Shown piece after piece: positions 22,602-31,447 of a stretch of DNA of 64,000 bases. Under the pieces are notes generated by a model. That model saw only the letters and a program-made list of their open reading frames with translations. It had not been told where the DNA came from and ran no database searches. Location of the stretch: assembly GCF_000013045.1 (NCBI RefSeq), contig NC_007677.1, positions 1,922,001 through 1,986,000 of the forward strand, written 5' to 3'. Each line of letters starts with the position of its first letter. Position 1 is the first letter of the stretch. Position numbers and translations under genes: made by a program. The stretch is from Salinibacter ruber DSM 13855 (GTDB lineage: Bacteria; Bacteroidota; Rhodothermia; Rhodothermales; Salinibacteraceae).

Positions 22602-22967
22602 TCAGTTAAAGCTCACCCCGTCGAGCGGGTCTCCCTCCTTCTTTCGGAGGGCCTCCTCCGCGAACCAGGCCTCCTCCACCTCCTGGGTCGTGTCCGGAAG
22701 GTCCTCGTGGGGCTTTTCGTAGCCCTCGATGTCTTTGAGCCAGACGAGCGTCTTGGTCCGCATCGTGCCGTCTTTCGCCTCGAACTCGATGTCTTCTTCC
22801 CGGGCGGCACACGTTCCCTCGGCCTCGCCGTACACGCCCCCCAGCTTGGGGTGGCGCAGCAGGATGCGAACCCGCTCGCCGTAGTCGAATCGGCTGTCCT
22901 CGAAGTCGGCCTCGCTGTAGGTTGCCACGGGTCGTTGCGATTCTTCGCGGGAGATTGGAGCAGTCAT
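22602..22967 (-). CDS. Conserved-looking small acidic protein, function unknown
   Basis: A 121-residue cytoplasmic protein with no signal or membrane segment and many Glu/Asp residues. Notable stretches are DYGERVRILLRHPKLGGVYGEAEGTC and DGTMRTKTLVWLKDIEGYEKPHEDLP, suggesting a small beta domain followed by helices. I do not recognise a family. The ATG at 22967 is preferred to the longer frame to 23081, whose extra residues look untranslated. It is divergent from hisB (about 130 bases between starts). Confidence 0.7.
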   Translation of the reverse strand: MTAPISREESQRPVATYSEADFEDSRFDYGERVRILLRHPKLGGVYGEAEGTCAAREEDIEFEAKDGTMRTKTLVWLKDIEGYEKPHEDLPDTTQEVEEAWFAEEALRKKEGDPLDGVSFN

Positions 22968-23095
22968 ACCAACCGGTGGGCACTTCCACCAGATCCAAGT
23001 ATATGAATCAGCGGGTGCTTCTGCGTGTTCACGACGCGTGAGCCCCTCGTGAAAACAGGGACGACTCGTTTCTTCGCTCACACTCCGGCCGCCTC

Positions 23096-23704
23096 ATGTC
23101 CACCCCCAGCTTCTCCCCCCGCACGGCGACCGTCGAGCGCACCACCGCCGAGACGGATGTGTCCGTCGCCCTCACCCTCGACGGCGACGGGAGCTACGAC
23201 GTCGACACCGGCGTCGGGTTCTTCGACCACATGCTGTCCCTCTTCGCCAAGCACGGCGCGCTCGACCTCGAGGTCCGGTGCGACGGCGATCTGGAGGTGG
23301 ACGACCACCACACGGTCGAGGACGTGGCCATCGGCCTCGGCCGCGCCCTCGACGACGCCCTCGGGGACAAGGCCCACATCGCCCGCTACGGCCACGCCTA
23401 CGTGCCGATGGACGACGCACTGGCCCGGGCCGTGGTGGACCTCTCGGGGCGAAGCTACTGCCACCTGGAGGCCTCCTTCGAGCGGAACCAGGTCGGCGGC
23501 CTGTCGACGGAACTGGTCGAACACGTGTGGCGCTCCGTGGCCGATCACGCCCGCTGCAACCTGCACCTGACCGTCCTCCGCGGGCACAACGCCCACCACA
23601 AGATTGAGGCCCTCTTCAAGGCCGCCGCCCGTGCCCTTCGCACGGCCGTGCGCCGCCGGGCCGACCACGCCGAGGTGGCCTCCACGAAGGGGACCCTGGC
23701 CTAA
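23096..23704 (+). CDS. hisB: Imidazoleglycerol-phosphate dehydratase
   Basis: HisB converts imidazoleglycerol phosphate to imidazole acetol phosphate, the sixth step of histidine synthesis. The metal-binding and family motifs are all seen: TGVGFFDHML, LEVDDHHTVEDVAIGLG, YGHAYVPMDDALAR, VEHVWRSVADH, HLTVLRGHNAHHKIEALFKA. At 202 residues it is the monofunctional form, without the phosphatase domain of the enterobacterial HisB. It opens the first half of the split his cluster and is followed by proC. Confidence 0.97.
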   Translation: MSTPSFSPRTATVERTTAETDVSVALTLDGDGSYDVDTGVGFFDHMLSLFAKHGALDLEVRCDGDLEVDDHHTVEDVAIGLGRALDDALGDKAHIARYGHAYVPMDDALARAVVDLSGRSYCHLEASFERNQVGGLSTELVEHVWRSVADHARCNLHLTVLRGHNAHHKIEALFKAAARALRTAVRRRADHAEVASTKGTLA

Positions 23705-23830
23705 CCCAAACGACGGCGGGCTGGGAGCGAGCCGGTCTAGGGGCTGTTCTGCGCCCTTCGCTCGGTCCTCACGCCTGTGCACGGTCCCATTCTCGACGCG
23801 AGCCCTTCTACGAAATACGCCCGCTCCCCC

Positions 23831-24649
23831 ATGCTCTCAAACGATACGGTCGCGGTCATCGGCGCCGGCAACATCGGCCACTCCCTCATCGGCGGCATGA
23901 TCGGCGGCAACCTGATCGAGACCGAGGACGTGATCGCGACCCGCCGGACCGGCTCGGCCCTCGACGCGCTGGCCGAAGAGTTTCCCGGCCTGCGCACCAC
24001 GACCGACAACGTGGAGGCCGTCCAGGACGCCTCCATCATTCTGCTGACCATCAAGCCCCAGAGCCGGGCCGAAGTCATTACCAACATCCGCGACCACGTG
24101 GACCGCGACGTGCTCGTCATCAGCGTGCTGGCCGGCATCACCAGCGAGCGGCTCCAGCTCGGGTTTGGGCAGGACCAGCCCGTAATCCGTGCCATGCCGA
24201 ACACACCGGCCCTCGTGGACGCCGGCGCGACGGCGCTCTCCCCCGGCACGTACGCGACCGACGCCCACCTGGAGAAGGCCCGGGCGATTTTCGAGGCCGT
24301 GGGAAACGCCGTGGTCGTACCCGAGGACCACATGGACGCCGTCACGGGGCTGTCGGGGAGCGGCCCGGCGTACGTATACATGTTCATCGAGGCGCTGACC
24401 GATGCGGGCGTGAAGCAGGGCATGTCCCGCGAAGACGCCTCGACGCTGGCCCGGCAAACGGTGTACGGCGCCGCCAAGCTGGCCATCGACACGGACAAGC
24501 ACCCTGCGATCCTGCGCGATGAGGTCACCACTCCCGGCGGGACCGCCATCGCCGCGGTGTCGTCGCTCGAAGAGCACGGGCTCCGCACCATGCTGATCAA
24601 CGCCGTCGGCACCGCCACCCAGCGCTCCGAGGAGCTCAACGACGAATAG
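23831..24649 (+). CDS. proC: Pyrroline-5-carboxylate reductase
   Basis: ProC reduces pyrroline-5-carboxylate to proline with NAD(P)H. The Rossmann loop AVIGAGNIGHSLIGGMIGG opens the protein; ILLTIKPQ, SVLAGIT, VIRAMPNTPALVDAGATALSPG, VTGLSGSGPAYVYMFIEALTDAGVKQGMSR and VTTPGGTAIAAVSSLEEHGLR are the family signatures. Length 272 is normal. The ATG at 23831 (MLSNDTVAVIG) fits better than the upstream one at 23777. It sits between hisB and hisH, an unusual placement for a proline gene; proline is also a useful osmolyte precursor. Confidence 0.97.
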   Translation: MLSNDTVAVIGAGNIGHSLIGGMIGGNLIETEDVIATRRTGSALDALAEEFPGLRTTTDNVEAVQDASIILLTIKPQSRAEVITNIRDHVDRDVLVISVLAGITSERLQLGFGQDQPVIRAMPNTPALVDAGATALSPGTYATDAHLEKARAIFEAVGNAVVVPEDHMDAVTGLSGSGPAYVYMFIEALTDAGVKQGMSREDASTLARQTVYGAAKLAIDTDKHPAILRDEVTTPGGTAIAAVSSLEEHGLRTMLINAVGTATQRSEELNDE

Positions 24650-24732
24650 CAGTCCCCCCCAGCCTCGGCGCCCACCAGGGGTCAGCGCCCCGTCCCTCCC
24701 GCCTGAACTGATTGTTCTGCCCCTTCCTCCCC

Positions 24733-25389
24733 ATGACGACCATCATCGACTACGGCATCGGCAACCTTCGCTCGATCGAGAAGGCCTTCGAGACCGTGGG
24801 GGCGACGGTGCACCGCACCGACGACCCGGCGGCCATCGCGGAGGCCGAGCGGCTCGTGCTGCCGGGGGTGGGGGCGTTTCGGGCCTGCATCGACGAGATT
24901 CGACGGCGCGACCTGGAGGGGCCGATCCACGACGCCATCGGCCGCGGGGTCCCGTTTCTGGGGGTCTGCGTGGGCATGCAGCTGCTCTTCGAGACCGGCT
25001 ACGAGAAGGGTGAACACGAGGGGCTCGGCGTCCTGCCCGGGCATGTCGCCCATTTTCGGGAGACCGATGCGGGCATGCCCGACGAGCTGACGGTTCCGCA
25101 CATGGGATGGAACGCAATCGAGCCGACCCGCGACCACCCGCTGCTCGACGAACTGGGGGCCACGCCGTACGTGTATTTCGTGCACTCCTACCACCCCGTG
25201 GCGGAAGACGCCGACGACGTGCTCACCACCACGTCCTACGGGCACACCTTCCCCTCCGTGGTGCAGCGCGACAACGTGTTCGGCGTGCAGTTCCACCCCG
25301 AAAAGTCGCAGGCCGCCGGCCTCGGGCTGCTCGACAATTTTGCCGCGCTTCCGACGACCGAGGAGGCCGGCCGGACAGTCTCTACGTAG
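24733..25389 (+). CDS. hisH: Imidazole glycerol phosphate synthase, glutaminase subunit
   Basis: HisH releases ammonia from glutamine and channels it to HisF. The class I amidotransferase triad is visible: Cys79 in FLGVCVGMQLLFE, and His and Glu in VQFHPEKSQ. The start MTTIIDYGIGNLRSIEKAF at 24733 is typical, and length is 218. Its partner hisF lies 1.7 kb downstream at 27098, separated by a small minus-strand ORF, the cold-shock gene and hisA. Confidence 0.97.
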   Translation: MTTIIDYGIGNLRSIEKAFETVGATVHRTDDPAAIAEAERLVLPGVGAFRACIDEIRRRDLEGPIHDAIGRGVPFLGVCVGMQLLFETGYEKGEHEGLGVLPGHVAHFRETDAGMPDELTVPHMGWNAIEPTRDHPLLDELGATPYVYFVHSYHPVAEDADDVLTTTSYGHTFPSVVQRDNVFGVQFHPEKSQAAGLGLLDNFAALPTTEEAGRTVST

Positions 25390-25428
25390 GACGAGACCGC
25401 CCTGCACGCTACTCCATCCTGTCCGGGC

Positions 25429-25521
25429 CTAAAGCAGCTGAATCAACAGGAGGACGAGAAAGCCCACCCCGCCCGCAGCGACGGTCAGAAATCGGATTGC
25501 GGTGTCGACGGAATTCTCCAT
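25429..25521 (-). CDS. Possible 30-residue single-pass membrane protein
   Basis: A short frame from the ATG complementary to 25519-25521 to a TAG encodes 30 residues: a polar N-terminus (MENSVDTAIRFLT) and one continuous hydrophobic helix (VAAGGVGFLVLLLIQLL) that ends at the stop. This is the profile of a bacterial small membrane protein. It converges on hisH with a 39-base gap. There is no Shine-Dalgarno site, but most genes in this window lack one. Expression is unproven. Confidence 0.4.
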   Translation of the reverse strand: MENSVDTAIRFLTVAAGGVGFLVLLLIQLL

Positions 25522-25659
25522 GAGGCTGAATTCACCAACGCGGGACGTTCGGTGCACCCAATGCTTCGTGGGGGTGACGAATGCCCAAAAAGGGTGCCAA
25601 CGCGCACAGTGCGCGGATCCGCCCCCATTCAGGATTCTCAGCAGCCGTTCAGGGAGTCA

Positions 25660-25680
25660 GGCTCGTAACTCTTACGAGCC
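25660..25680. repeat. Perfect 9-bp inverted repeat with 3-base loop
   Basis: GGCTCGTAA at 25660-25668 and TTACGAGCC at 25672-25680 form a perfect stem around CTC. No T-run follows on either strand, so it is not a standard terminator. It lies between the small membrane ORF and the cold-shock terminator and could be an operator or an RNA processing hairpin. Confidence 0.65.
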
Positions 25681-25717
25681 GCCGGTCCGTCGCGGAGGCG
25701 TTCTTGCGGCCCCCAAC

Positions 25718-25747
25718 AAAAAAAGCCCGCCCCGGAAGGGACGGGCT
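25718..25747 (-). terminator. Rho-independent terminator of the cold-shock gene
   Basis: On the minus strand AGCCCGTCCC pairs with GGGGCGGGCT (one G-T pair) around TTCC and is followed directly by a run of seven T. It starts 30 bases after the cold-shock stop codon. Confidence 0.9.
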
Positions 25748-25776
25748 CGGGTCTTCTCGCATCGGGTGCGCCGTCG

Positions 25777-25986
25777 TTATCCGACCGGCGAGGCGTTGAG
25801 GGCGCTCAGCCCCTTCTCCGTTCGCTCGGTCTCGAACGCAACGGTCTGGCCTTCGCGCAGGTCGTCGCCGCCCGTCGAACCGGTGATGTTGCTTACGTGC
25901 AGGAAGACGTCCTCACCGCCCTCCTCGGGCTCGATGAAGCCAAATCCCTTCTCGGTGTCAAACCACTTAATCGTTCCGCGTTGCAT
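25777..25986 (-). CDS. Cold-shock domain protein (CspA family)
   Basis: A 69-residue single CSD OB-fold protein that should bind single-stranded RNA and DNA as an RNA chaperone. RNP1 is KGFGFIEP (about 13-20) and RNP2 is VFLHVS (about 27-32). It is more acidic than E. coli CspA (EPEEGGED), as expected in high cytoplasmic salt. A longer open frame continues upstream to 27213 but is antisense to hisA, so I use the ATG at 25986. About 290 bases separate it from the divergent hisA and could hold a long structured 5' leader, common in cold-shock mRNAs. A strong terminator follows. Confidence 0.95.
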   Translation of the reverse strand: MQRGTIKWFDTEKGFGFIEPEEGGEDVFLHVSNITGSTGGDDLREGQTVAFETERTEKGLSALNASPVG

Positions 25987-26280
25987 ACTGTAACCGTCGT
26001 TGTGTTTGTTGGTGCGCTCCGCCGGTGCAACGCACGCATCCGGGGTGCTCGGGACGGCGAGGCAGCGAAGGAGACGCAAATGTAATATTGAGTTGTAGGT
26101 CCCATTCGCGGTCGTCTTCACAGTTCCGGATCGGTCCCGCCTGGGCGCTTTCTTCACCCAGTTCCCGTTTTCCGGGCCGGACTGGGCGGCGGAAGAATGG
26201 GGGGCCCCACGAACATTGCGTCGCCTCGTGAATGGAAGTAACGGTTCTCGCGCGAGTCTCCTCCTCACGTCTCCCAGTTC

Positions 26281-27057
26281 ATGCCCCTCGTCATTCCCGC
26301 CATCGACATCCGCGACGGCCGGTGTGTGCGCCTGCACCAGGGCGACTACGACAACGAGACCGTGTACTTCGAGGACCCCGTCAAGATGGCCAAGCTGTGG
26401 CGCGTGCAGAATGCGCAGACGCTCCACGTGGTCGACCTCGATGCCGCCCGGGGGGAGGGGGAACACAACCGGGACGTGATCGGGAAGATGTGCGACGCGC
26501 TCGACATCCCGATCCAGCTCGGGGGCGGCATCCGCTCCATGGATCAGATTGAGGCCGCCCTGGACCGGGGCGTGTACCGCGTCATCCTGGGCACCGCGGC
26601 CGTCCGCAATCCCGACTTCGTGGAGCGGGCCGTGGAGCAGTTTTCGGCCCGGCGGGTGGTCGTGAGCATCGACGCCCGCGACGGGGAGGTGCGCGTGCAG
26701 GGCTGGACGGAGGGATCCGGGCTCGACGCCGTCGCGTTCGCGAAGGACATGGAGCAGCGGGGCGTGCGCCGTCTCGTCTACACCGACATCAGCCGGGACG
26801 GAACGATGGACGGCCCCAACATTCAGGCGTACCGCACGCTCGGCCGCCAGCTCGCCCACGCCAAGGTTACGGCGTCCGGCGGCGTGGGCGAGCACGACGA
26901 CCTGCTCGACATTCAAACGCTCCAGCCCTACGGCGTCGATTCGGTGATCGTGGGCACGGCGCTCTACGAAAACCGCTTTCCGTGTCAGCAATTTTGGGCC
27001 TGGCAGGACAAGGACGCGGTGGACCTGGACACGTTCTCGACGGCGTCCCTCCGATAA
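26281..27057 (+). CDS. hisA: ProFAR isomerase (phosphoribosylformimino-AICAR-P isomerase)
   Basis: HisA performs the Amadori rearrangement of ProFAR to PRFAR in histidine synthesis. The (beta/alpha)8 barrel motifs are [20 protein letters not shown] with the catalytic Asp, [53 protein letters not shown] with the second Asp, and [10 protein letters not shown]. Length 258. The C-terminal 20 residues ([20 protein letters not shown]) form an acidic extension. hisF follows after 40 bases and is surely cotranscribed. Confidence 0.97.
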   Translation: MPLVIPAIDIRDGRCVRLHQGDYDNETVYFEDPVKMAKLWRVQNAQTLHVVDLDAARGEGEHNRDVIGKMCDALDIPIQLGGGIRSMDQIEAALDRGVYRVILGTAAVRNPDFVERAVEQFSARRVVVSIDARDGEVRVQGWTEGSGLDAVAFAKDMEQRGVRRLVYTDISRDGTMDGPNIQAYRTLGRQLAHAKVTASGGVGEHDDLLDIQTLQPYGVDSVIVGTALYENRFPCQQFWAWQDKDAVDLDTFSTASLR

Positions 27058-27097
27058 GCCCCTCTTCGTTTGTCCCCTCGTCTCCTTTCGCCCCTGT

Positions 27098-27904
27098 ATG
27101 CCCCTCGCGAAACGCATCATTCCCTGCCTCGACGTGGACGAAGGCCGCGTCGTGAAGGGCATCAACTTCGTCGACATCCGTGACGCCGGCGACCCGGTGG
27201 AACAGGCCCGCACCTACGACGCCGCCGGGGCCGACGAGCTGGTGTTTCTCGATATCACCGCCACGCACGAGGACCGCGACATCATGCACGACGTGGTGCG
27301 GCGCACCGCCGATCAGGTGTTCATTCCCCTGACCGTGGGCGGCGGGCTCCGCTCGGTCGACGACATGCGGGCGATGCTCCAGGCCGGGGCCGACAAGGTG
27401 GCCATCAACTCCGCGGCCGTGAAGGACCCGGACCTGATCGCCCGCGGCGCCGACGCGTTCGGGGACCAGTGCATCGTGGTGGCCATCGACGCGAAGCGGC
27501 GGGACGGCGACGGGCCCGCATGGGAGGTGGTCGTCCACGGCGGCCGCAAGCCGACCGGGCGGGACGCCGTGGAGTGGGCCGCCGAGGCGGAGGCCCGCGG
27601 GGCCGGCGAGATTCTGCTCACCTCGATGGACCGGGACGGCACGAAGGACGGGTACGACCTGGCCCTCCTCCGCGCCGTCACGGAGCGGACCCAGATTCCG
27701 GTCATCGCCTCCGGCGGGGCCGGCACCCTCGAGCACCTGCGGGAGGGCCTCGTCGACGGCGGGGCCAGCGCGGTGCTGGCCGCCTCGATCTTTCACTTTC
27801 GCGAGCACACCGTGGAGGAGGCCAAAGACCATCTCCGCGACGCCGGCCTGCCGGTTCGGCCTGCCCTGAACAACTGGACCGACCGATATGCCCCAACGGA
27901 CTGA
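27098..27904 (+). CDS. hisF: Imidazole glycerol phosphate synthase, cyclase subunit
   Basis: HisF uses ammonia from HisH to convert PRFAR into imidazoleglycerol phosphate and AICAR. Motifs: [16 protein letters not shown] with the catalytic Asp11, [51 protein letters not shown] with the second catalytic Asp, [13 protein letters not shown] and [13 protein letters not shown]. Length 268. Its last codons overlap the next gene by 17 bases in another frame, indicating translational coupling. Confidence 0.97.
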   Translation: MPLAKRIIPCLDVDEGRVVKGINFVDIRDAGDPVEQARTYDAAGADELVFLDITATHEDRDIMHDVVRRTADQVFIPLTVGGGLRSVDDMRAMLQAGADKVAINSAAVKDPDLIARGADAFGDQCIVVAIDAKRRDGDGPAWEVVVHGGRKPTGRDAVEWAAEAEARGAGEILLTSMDRDGTKDGYDLALLRAVTERTQIPVIASGGAGTLEHLREGLVDGGASAVLAASIFHFREHTVEEAKDHLRDAGLPVRPALNNWTDRYAPTD

Positions 27905-28211
27905 TTCCTCCTCCCCCACCACGGCCGCTCGCCTGCTGAAAGGAGCGGCCCTTGTGTTTTCCATGCTCGGGGGCGGGATGGCGGCCTGGGGCGTCGACAA
28001 GTGGGTGCGCTACCCCGAGGCCCGCGCGAGCCAGTTCGGGTTCGAGGCCCCGCTCTGGCCCGCCTTTACCCTGTTCGTGCTCGCCGCCACGGCCGTGGGG
28101 GTCCGGCTTCTCTGGATCGCGGCCGGGCGCGTCGAGGACGGCGAGGACCTCTTCGCACAGCGCCACCGTCGCCGCCGCTCCGACCCGCCGCCCCCGCCGG
28201 AGTCGGAGTAG
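27888..28211 (+). CDS. Small two-helix membrane protein, function unknown
   Basis: A 107-residue protein with two probable membrane helices, about residues 17-35 ([20 protein letters not shown]) and 56-80 ([24 protein letters not shown]), and an acidic then Arg/Pro-rich C-terminal tail ending [14 protein letters not shown]. No family recognised. The start overlaps the end of hisF by 17 bases, so the two are probably translated together although no histidine role is apparent. Confidence 0.7.
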   Translation: MPQRTDSSSPTTAARLLKGAALVFSMLGGGMAAWGVDKWVRYPEARASQFGFEAPLWPAFTLFVLAATAVGVRLLWIAAGRVEDGEDLFAQRHRRRRSDPPPPPESE

Positions 28212-28214
28212 CCG

Positions 28215-28673
28215 CTACGCCGATGCCAGCAGGGCCTCGAGAATGGACCGGGCCTGGCGGTAGATGCCGTCCCCCTCGCTCGCCCGCGGCCCCGCCACGT
28301 TCAGGACCCGCACATCGTGTTCTGCCGCCCACGCATGGATCATTGGCACCGGCGCGGGATCCGTCAGGCGAACATGGAGAAGCGGTTTCTTGCGCGCCTC
28401 AGCCTCCCGTTGCGTGAGCGCCGTCCCGCCCTCCAAGGGGCCGGGCGCAACGATGAGGGTCCCGTCGCTGTCCCGCACGTTCCACGCCGTCCGCTCCGCA
28501 TACGCGTCCGTCGGCGTCTCCCGGAGCGGGTAGCGCGGGGCAATCGGCCCGTCCTCCGCCCGTCGCCCCTGTGGGCACCACCCCCCAACCGCCACGTCGT
28601 GGGTCCGCGCCGCGTCCAGCGCCGCCCGGTCAACGCCGGTCTGTCCACCGGATATGATTTTGCGAAACTGCAC
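28215..28673 (-). CDS. Putative molybdenum-carrier-like (MoCo carrier fold) protein
   Basis: The 152-residue product begins with a Rossmann-like nucleotide-binding signature KIISGGQTGVDRAALDAA, continues with VGGWCPQGRRAEDG and then DGTLIVAPGPLEGGTALT, matching the family annotated as putative molybdenum carrier (related to LOG/DprA-type folds). No functional proof exists for bacterial members outside algal MCP comparisons. I use the GTG at 28673 because homology starts right there; an ATG at 28730 would add 19 residues. It is divergent from thpR. Confidence 0.75.
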   Translation of the reverse strand: MQFRKIISGGQTGVDRAALDAARTHDVAVGGWCPQGRRAEDGPIAPRYPLRETPTDAYAERTAWNVRDSDGTLIVAPGPLEGGTALTQREAEARKKPLLHVRLTDPAPVPMIHAWAAEHDVRVLNVAGPRASEGDGIYRQARSILEALLASA

Positions 28674-28791
28674 GCGGCCGCGGGAGCTTGTCAGAGAGGA
28701 TCTTGGGCACCCGAACCCTCCGCCCGTCATCCGGTTTCGTCAGGGGCCTTTGCTTCGAAGCGCATTGCCACCCGCCCAAATCCGCCCTCGC

Positions 28792-29331
28792 ATGCGACTC
28801 TTCACGGCGATTGATCTCCCCGACGGATTCCGAAACGAAGTGGCCGACCTGCAGGCACCGTCCGCGCTGGACACCCGCTGGACCGATCCGGCCCAGTTTC
28901 ACGTGACGCTCCGCTTCATTGGCGATGCCAGCCCCGAGCGGGCGGCGCGCTACGAGCAGGCCCTCGCGGACCTGACCGCCCCGGCCGCCCGCTGCGAGCC
29001 CTACGGCCTGGACGTGTTGCCGTCCCGGCGCTCTCCTCGCGTCCTGGTGCTCGGCCTGGAACGCACCGAGTCCCTCCTGGCCCTCCACACGGCCGTCGGC
29101 GATGCCCTCGAACGGGAAGGCCTGTCGCCAGACGATCGCGACTACACCCCTCACGTCACGCTCGCCCGGGTGGGGGACACCGCCCCGGAGACGGTGCACG
29201 CGTTTCTGCGAACCGCGGACGTGCCCTCTTTTCCGGCCTTCCAGGCCGACCGGTTTGTGCTATACGAAAGTACCCTCACCTCGGACGGGGCCGTTTACGA
29301 TCCACGAGCGATTTACCCGCTCAACGGATAG
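28792..29331 (+). CDS. thpR: RNA 2',3'-cyclic phosphodiesterase (LigT/ThpR family)
   Basis: A 179-residue 2H phosphoesterase. The two catalytic HxTx motifs are HVTL at 37-40 (FHVTLRFIGD) and HVTL at 121-124 (PHVTLARVGD), and the N-terminus MRLFTAIDLPD is typical. It opens 2',3'-cyclic phosphate ends of RNA and in vitro can ligate tRNA halves; its physiological role is unsettled. The start at 28792 matches the family; the longer frame upstream overlaps the divergent neighbour's promoter. Confidence 0.93.
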   Translation: MRLFTAIDLPDGFRNEVADLQAPSALDTRWTDPAQFHVTLRFIGDASPERAARYEQALADLTAPAARCEPYGLDVLPSRRSPRVLVLGLERTESLLALHTAVGDALEREGLSPDDRDYTPHVTLARVGDTAPETVHAFLRTADVPSFPAFQADRFVLYESTLTSDGAVYDPRAIYPLNG

Positions 29332-29442
29332 GCCCGCGTCCCGGCCATCAATTTTTCGTGATCGGGCGGCGGGCCCACGATAATTGGGACGATCGGTCGT
29401 TAGGTTGAACCCGCATGCTGTTTTGCGTTTCTCTCCCCAACC

Positions 29443-30084
29443 ATGTTACGACGCCTCCTACTGCTCGGCGTCCTGTTGTGCGCAGTCGCCCTCCCGGCGG
29501 GCGCCCAGGACGGCGGCCCGACCCTTCAAGCCCTCCAGTCGCGCTACAGTGCCCTGCAGGGCCTCCGGGCCGCCTTCACGCAGGTGACCGCCTCCGAGTT
29601 TGCGGACGACTCCACCCGGATTGACGGGACGGTGCTTCTCGCCGGGAACCGATACCGGGTCGAGACCCCCGCGCAGACGGTCGTGACGGACGGCGCGACG
29701 ACGTGGATTTACTCCCCTGCCGACAGTCAGGTCGTGGTGAATACGGCCGACGCGGAGGCCTCCACCCTGACCCCCCAGGCCTTCCTCACGACCGCGGCGG
29801 ACAAATACGACCGCACGGCCCGCCGTACCGTGACCCGAGCCGGAACGGCACACGAAATGCTGTCCCTGACCGCGGCGGATTCGTCGGCCCGGTTCGAGGA
29901 GGCGACGCTGTGGGTCCGGCGCCCCGACCGCATCGTCACGCGCCTCCGGGCCGTCGACCGCAACGGGTCGATTCTGGACCTACGGCTGCGCGACATCCGG
30001 GTCGACCCGCCCATCAACGGGAATCCCTTCTCGTTCTCGCCCCCCGCGAACGCGGAGGTGGTGGATCTTCGCCCCACCGACTAG
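29443..30084 (+). CDS. lolA: Outer-membrane lipoprotein carrier LolA
   Basis: A 213-residue periplasmic carrier that shuttles lipoproteins from the LolCDE exporter to the outer membrane. The signal peptide (LRRLLLLGVLLCAVALPAGAQ) is clear. The mature part has the LolA pattern: LQSRYSALQGLRAAFTQV, GTVLLAGNRYRVETPAQTVVTDGATTWIYSP, and the C-terminal DLRLRDIRVDPPINGNPFSF like the family element before the last strand. The next gene starts 58 bases later and may share its transcript. Confidence 0.9.
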   Translation: MLRRLLLLGVLLCAVALPAGAQDGGPTLQALQSRYSALQGLRAAFTQVTASEFADDSTRIDGTVLLAGNRYRVETPAQTVVTDGATTWIYSPADSQVVVNTADAEASTLTPQAFLTTAADKYDRTARRTVTRAGTAHEMLSLTAADSSARFEEATLWVRRPDRIVTRLRAVDRNGSILDLRLRDIRVDPPINGNPFSFSPPANAEVVDLRPTD

Positions 30085-30142
30085 CGAACCACACAGGGCA
30101 CTTCGGGGGAACTGAACGGCTCTGGAACGAATCCCACGACGC

Positions 30143-31333
30143 GTGCTGAATCGACGGCGGTGGTTTCAAATCGGAAGCTTCGTCCTGGCGGGCGGCCTTC
30201 TGGCCCTCGCCGTGTACGGCGTGGACATGGGCAACATCTGGACGGCCTTCCGGGAGGCCGACTACCGGTGGCTGCTCCCCCTGGTCGTGCTCGTCCTGGG
30301 GAGCAACCTGTTTCGCGCCTGGCGCTGGCAGATCCTGGTGGAGGCGCTGCCGCCCCCCGAGGAGCGGGCCGACCACACGGCCCGCCCCCGAATGCTGGAG
30401 GCCTCTTTCTCCTCCGTTATGATCGGCTACATGGTGAACTACGTCGCCCCTCGGATGGGCGAGGTGGCGCGGACCGCAAACCTTTCGGCCCGCACCCCCT
30501 ACCGGTTTAGCAGCATTTTCGGGACCGTCGTCTCCGAGCGCATCTTCGATACGGCCGTGCTGGGGGCGGCCCTGCTGAGTGCCGTCGGGCTGCTCTTCAA
30601 TCGCCTCGACGTGCTGCGCGAGCAGTTCGTGGCCCCGGCGTGGGCCCGCCTCCAGTCCATCTCGCTCGACTGGCTTGCCGGGGGCACGCTCGGCCTGCTC
30701 CTGCTGCTCGTCCTCGCCATCGGGGGGGCCCGTTGGCTCCTTCAGCGCGAAGACTCGTGGCTCGGTCGCGTCTGGAGGACCACCCTCAAGCCCGCCGCGA
30801 TGTCGTTCCAGAAAGGGATGGCCACACTGGTGGCCTCCCCCCGCCGCGGGGCCATTGTCCTCTCCACGGTCGGCATGTGGGCCGGATACCTGTTGATGGC
30901 CTATCTCCCCTTCCGGATGCTCCACCTCGCCGAGCCCTACGGCATTGGGATTTTGGACGCGTGGGCGCTCATGGCGATCGGCGCGATCGGCATCCTGGTG
31001 CCCTCCCCCGGCGGCATCGGGTCGTACCACTACATCACCGAACAGGCACTGGTCCACCTCTACGGGGTCCCGTCGGCGGAGGCCCTCACCTACGCCTTCC
31101 TCACCCACGGGGCGCAGCTCGTCTTTTACACCCTGGCGGGCCTCGTGGCGGTGGTGTATCAGGGCAGCGGCTTCCGGCCCCTGCTCGCCTTCGGGGCCGA
31201 CGCCCCCACAGCCTCGGCGAAAACGGACACGCCCCCCGCCCGCTCCGACGGCGAGACGGACGAGGCCCGCCCCGCTGCCTCGTCCCTCGCCGGCGCCTCT
31301 CCCGACGACCAGCGGGGCAATCCGGACGAGTAG
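30143..31333 (+). CDS. Lysylphosphatidylglycerol synthase-type TM protein (UPF0104/YbhN family)
   Basis: An integral membrane protein of 396 residues with about eight hydrophobic helices. It carries the flippase-like family motifs SNLFRAWRWQILV, MVNYVAPRMGEVAR, SSIFGTVVSERIFD and LVPSPGGIGSYHYITEQAL. These proteins resemble the membrane half of MprF and glycosyl-carrier lipid proteins such as AglD; the substrate is unknown. The C-terminal 60 residues are a charged cytoplasmic tail. The start is a GTG at 30143 (VLNRRRWFQ). Confidence 0.88.
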   Translation: MLNRRRWFQIGSFVLAGGLLALAVYGVDMGNIWTAFREADYRWLLPLVVLVLGSNLFRAWRWQILVEALPPPEERADHTARPRMLEASFSSVMIGYMVNYVAPRMGEVARTANLSARTPYRFSSIFGTVVSERIFDTAVLGAALLSAVGLLFNRLDVLREQFVAPAWARLQSISLDWLAGGTLGLLLLLVLAIGGARWLLQREDSWLGRVWRTTLKPAAMSFQKGMATLVASPRRGAIVLSTVGMWAGYLLMAYLPFRMLHLAEPYGIGILDAWALMAIGAIGILVPSPGGIGSYHYITEQALVHLYGVPSAEALTYAFLTHGAQLVFYTLAGLVAVVYQGSGFRPLLAFGADAPTASAKTDTPPARSDGETDEARPAASSLAGASPDDQRGNPDE

Positions 31334-31447
31334 CGGCCCGGCCGCCCCTCCGCTTTTCGCAAAATATTGCTGGCAGGCCGCCGCCGCAGTCCGTTGATTA
31401 CGGGACGAATCACATCATTCCTTTTTCCCCAAATTCCTCATCCTCCC

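Noticed and set aside
25777-27213. 478-codon frame extending the cold-shock gene upstream
   Set aside because: The N-terminal 400 residues are antisense to hisA and unlike protein; only the last 69 residues are the cold-shock domain.
29366-29390. CGTG...CACG hairpin between thpR and lolA
   Set aside because: Interrupted stem without a T-run on either strand; not convincing as a terminator.
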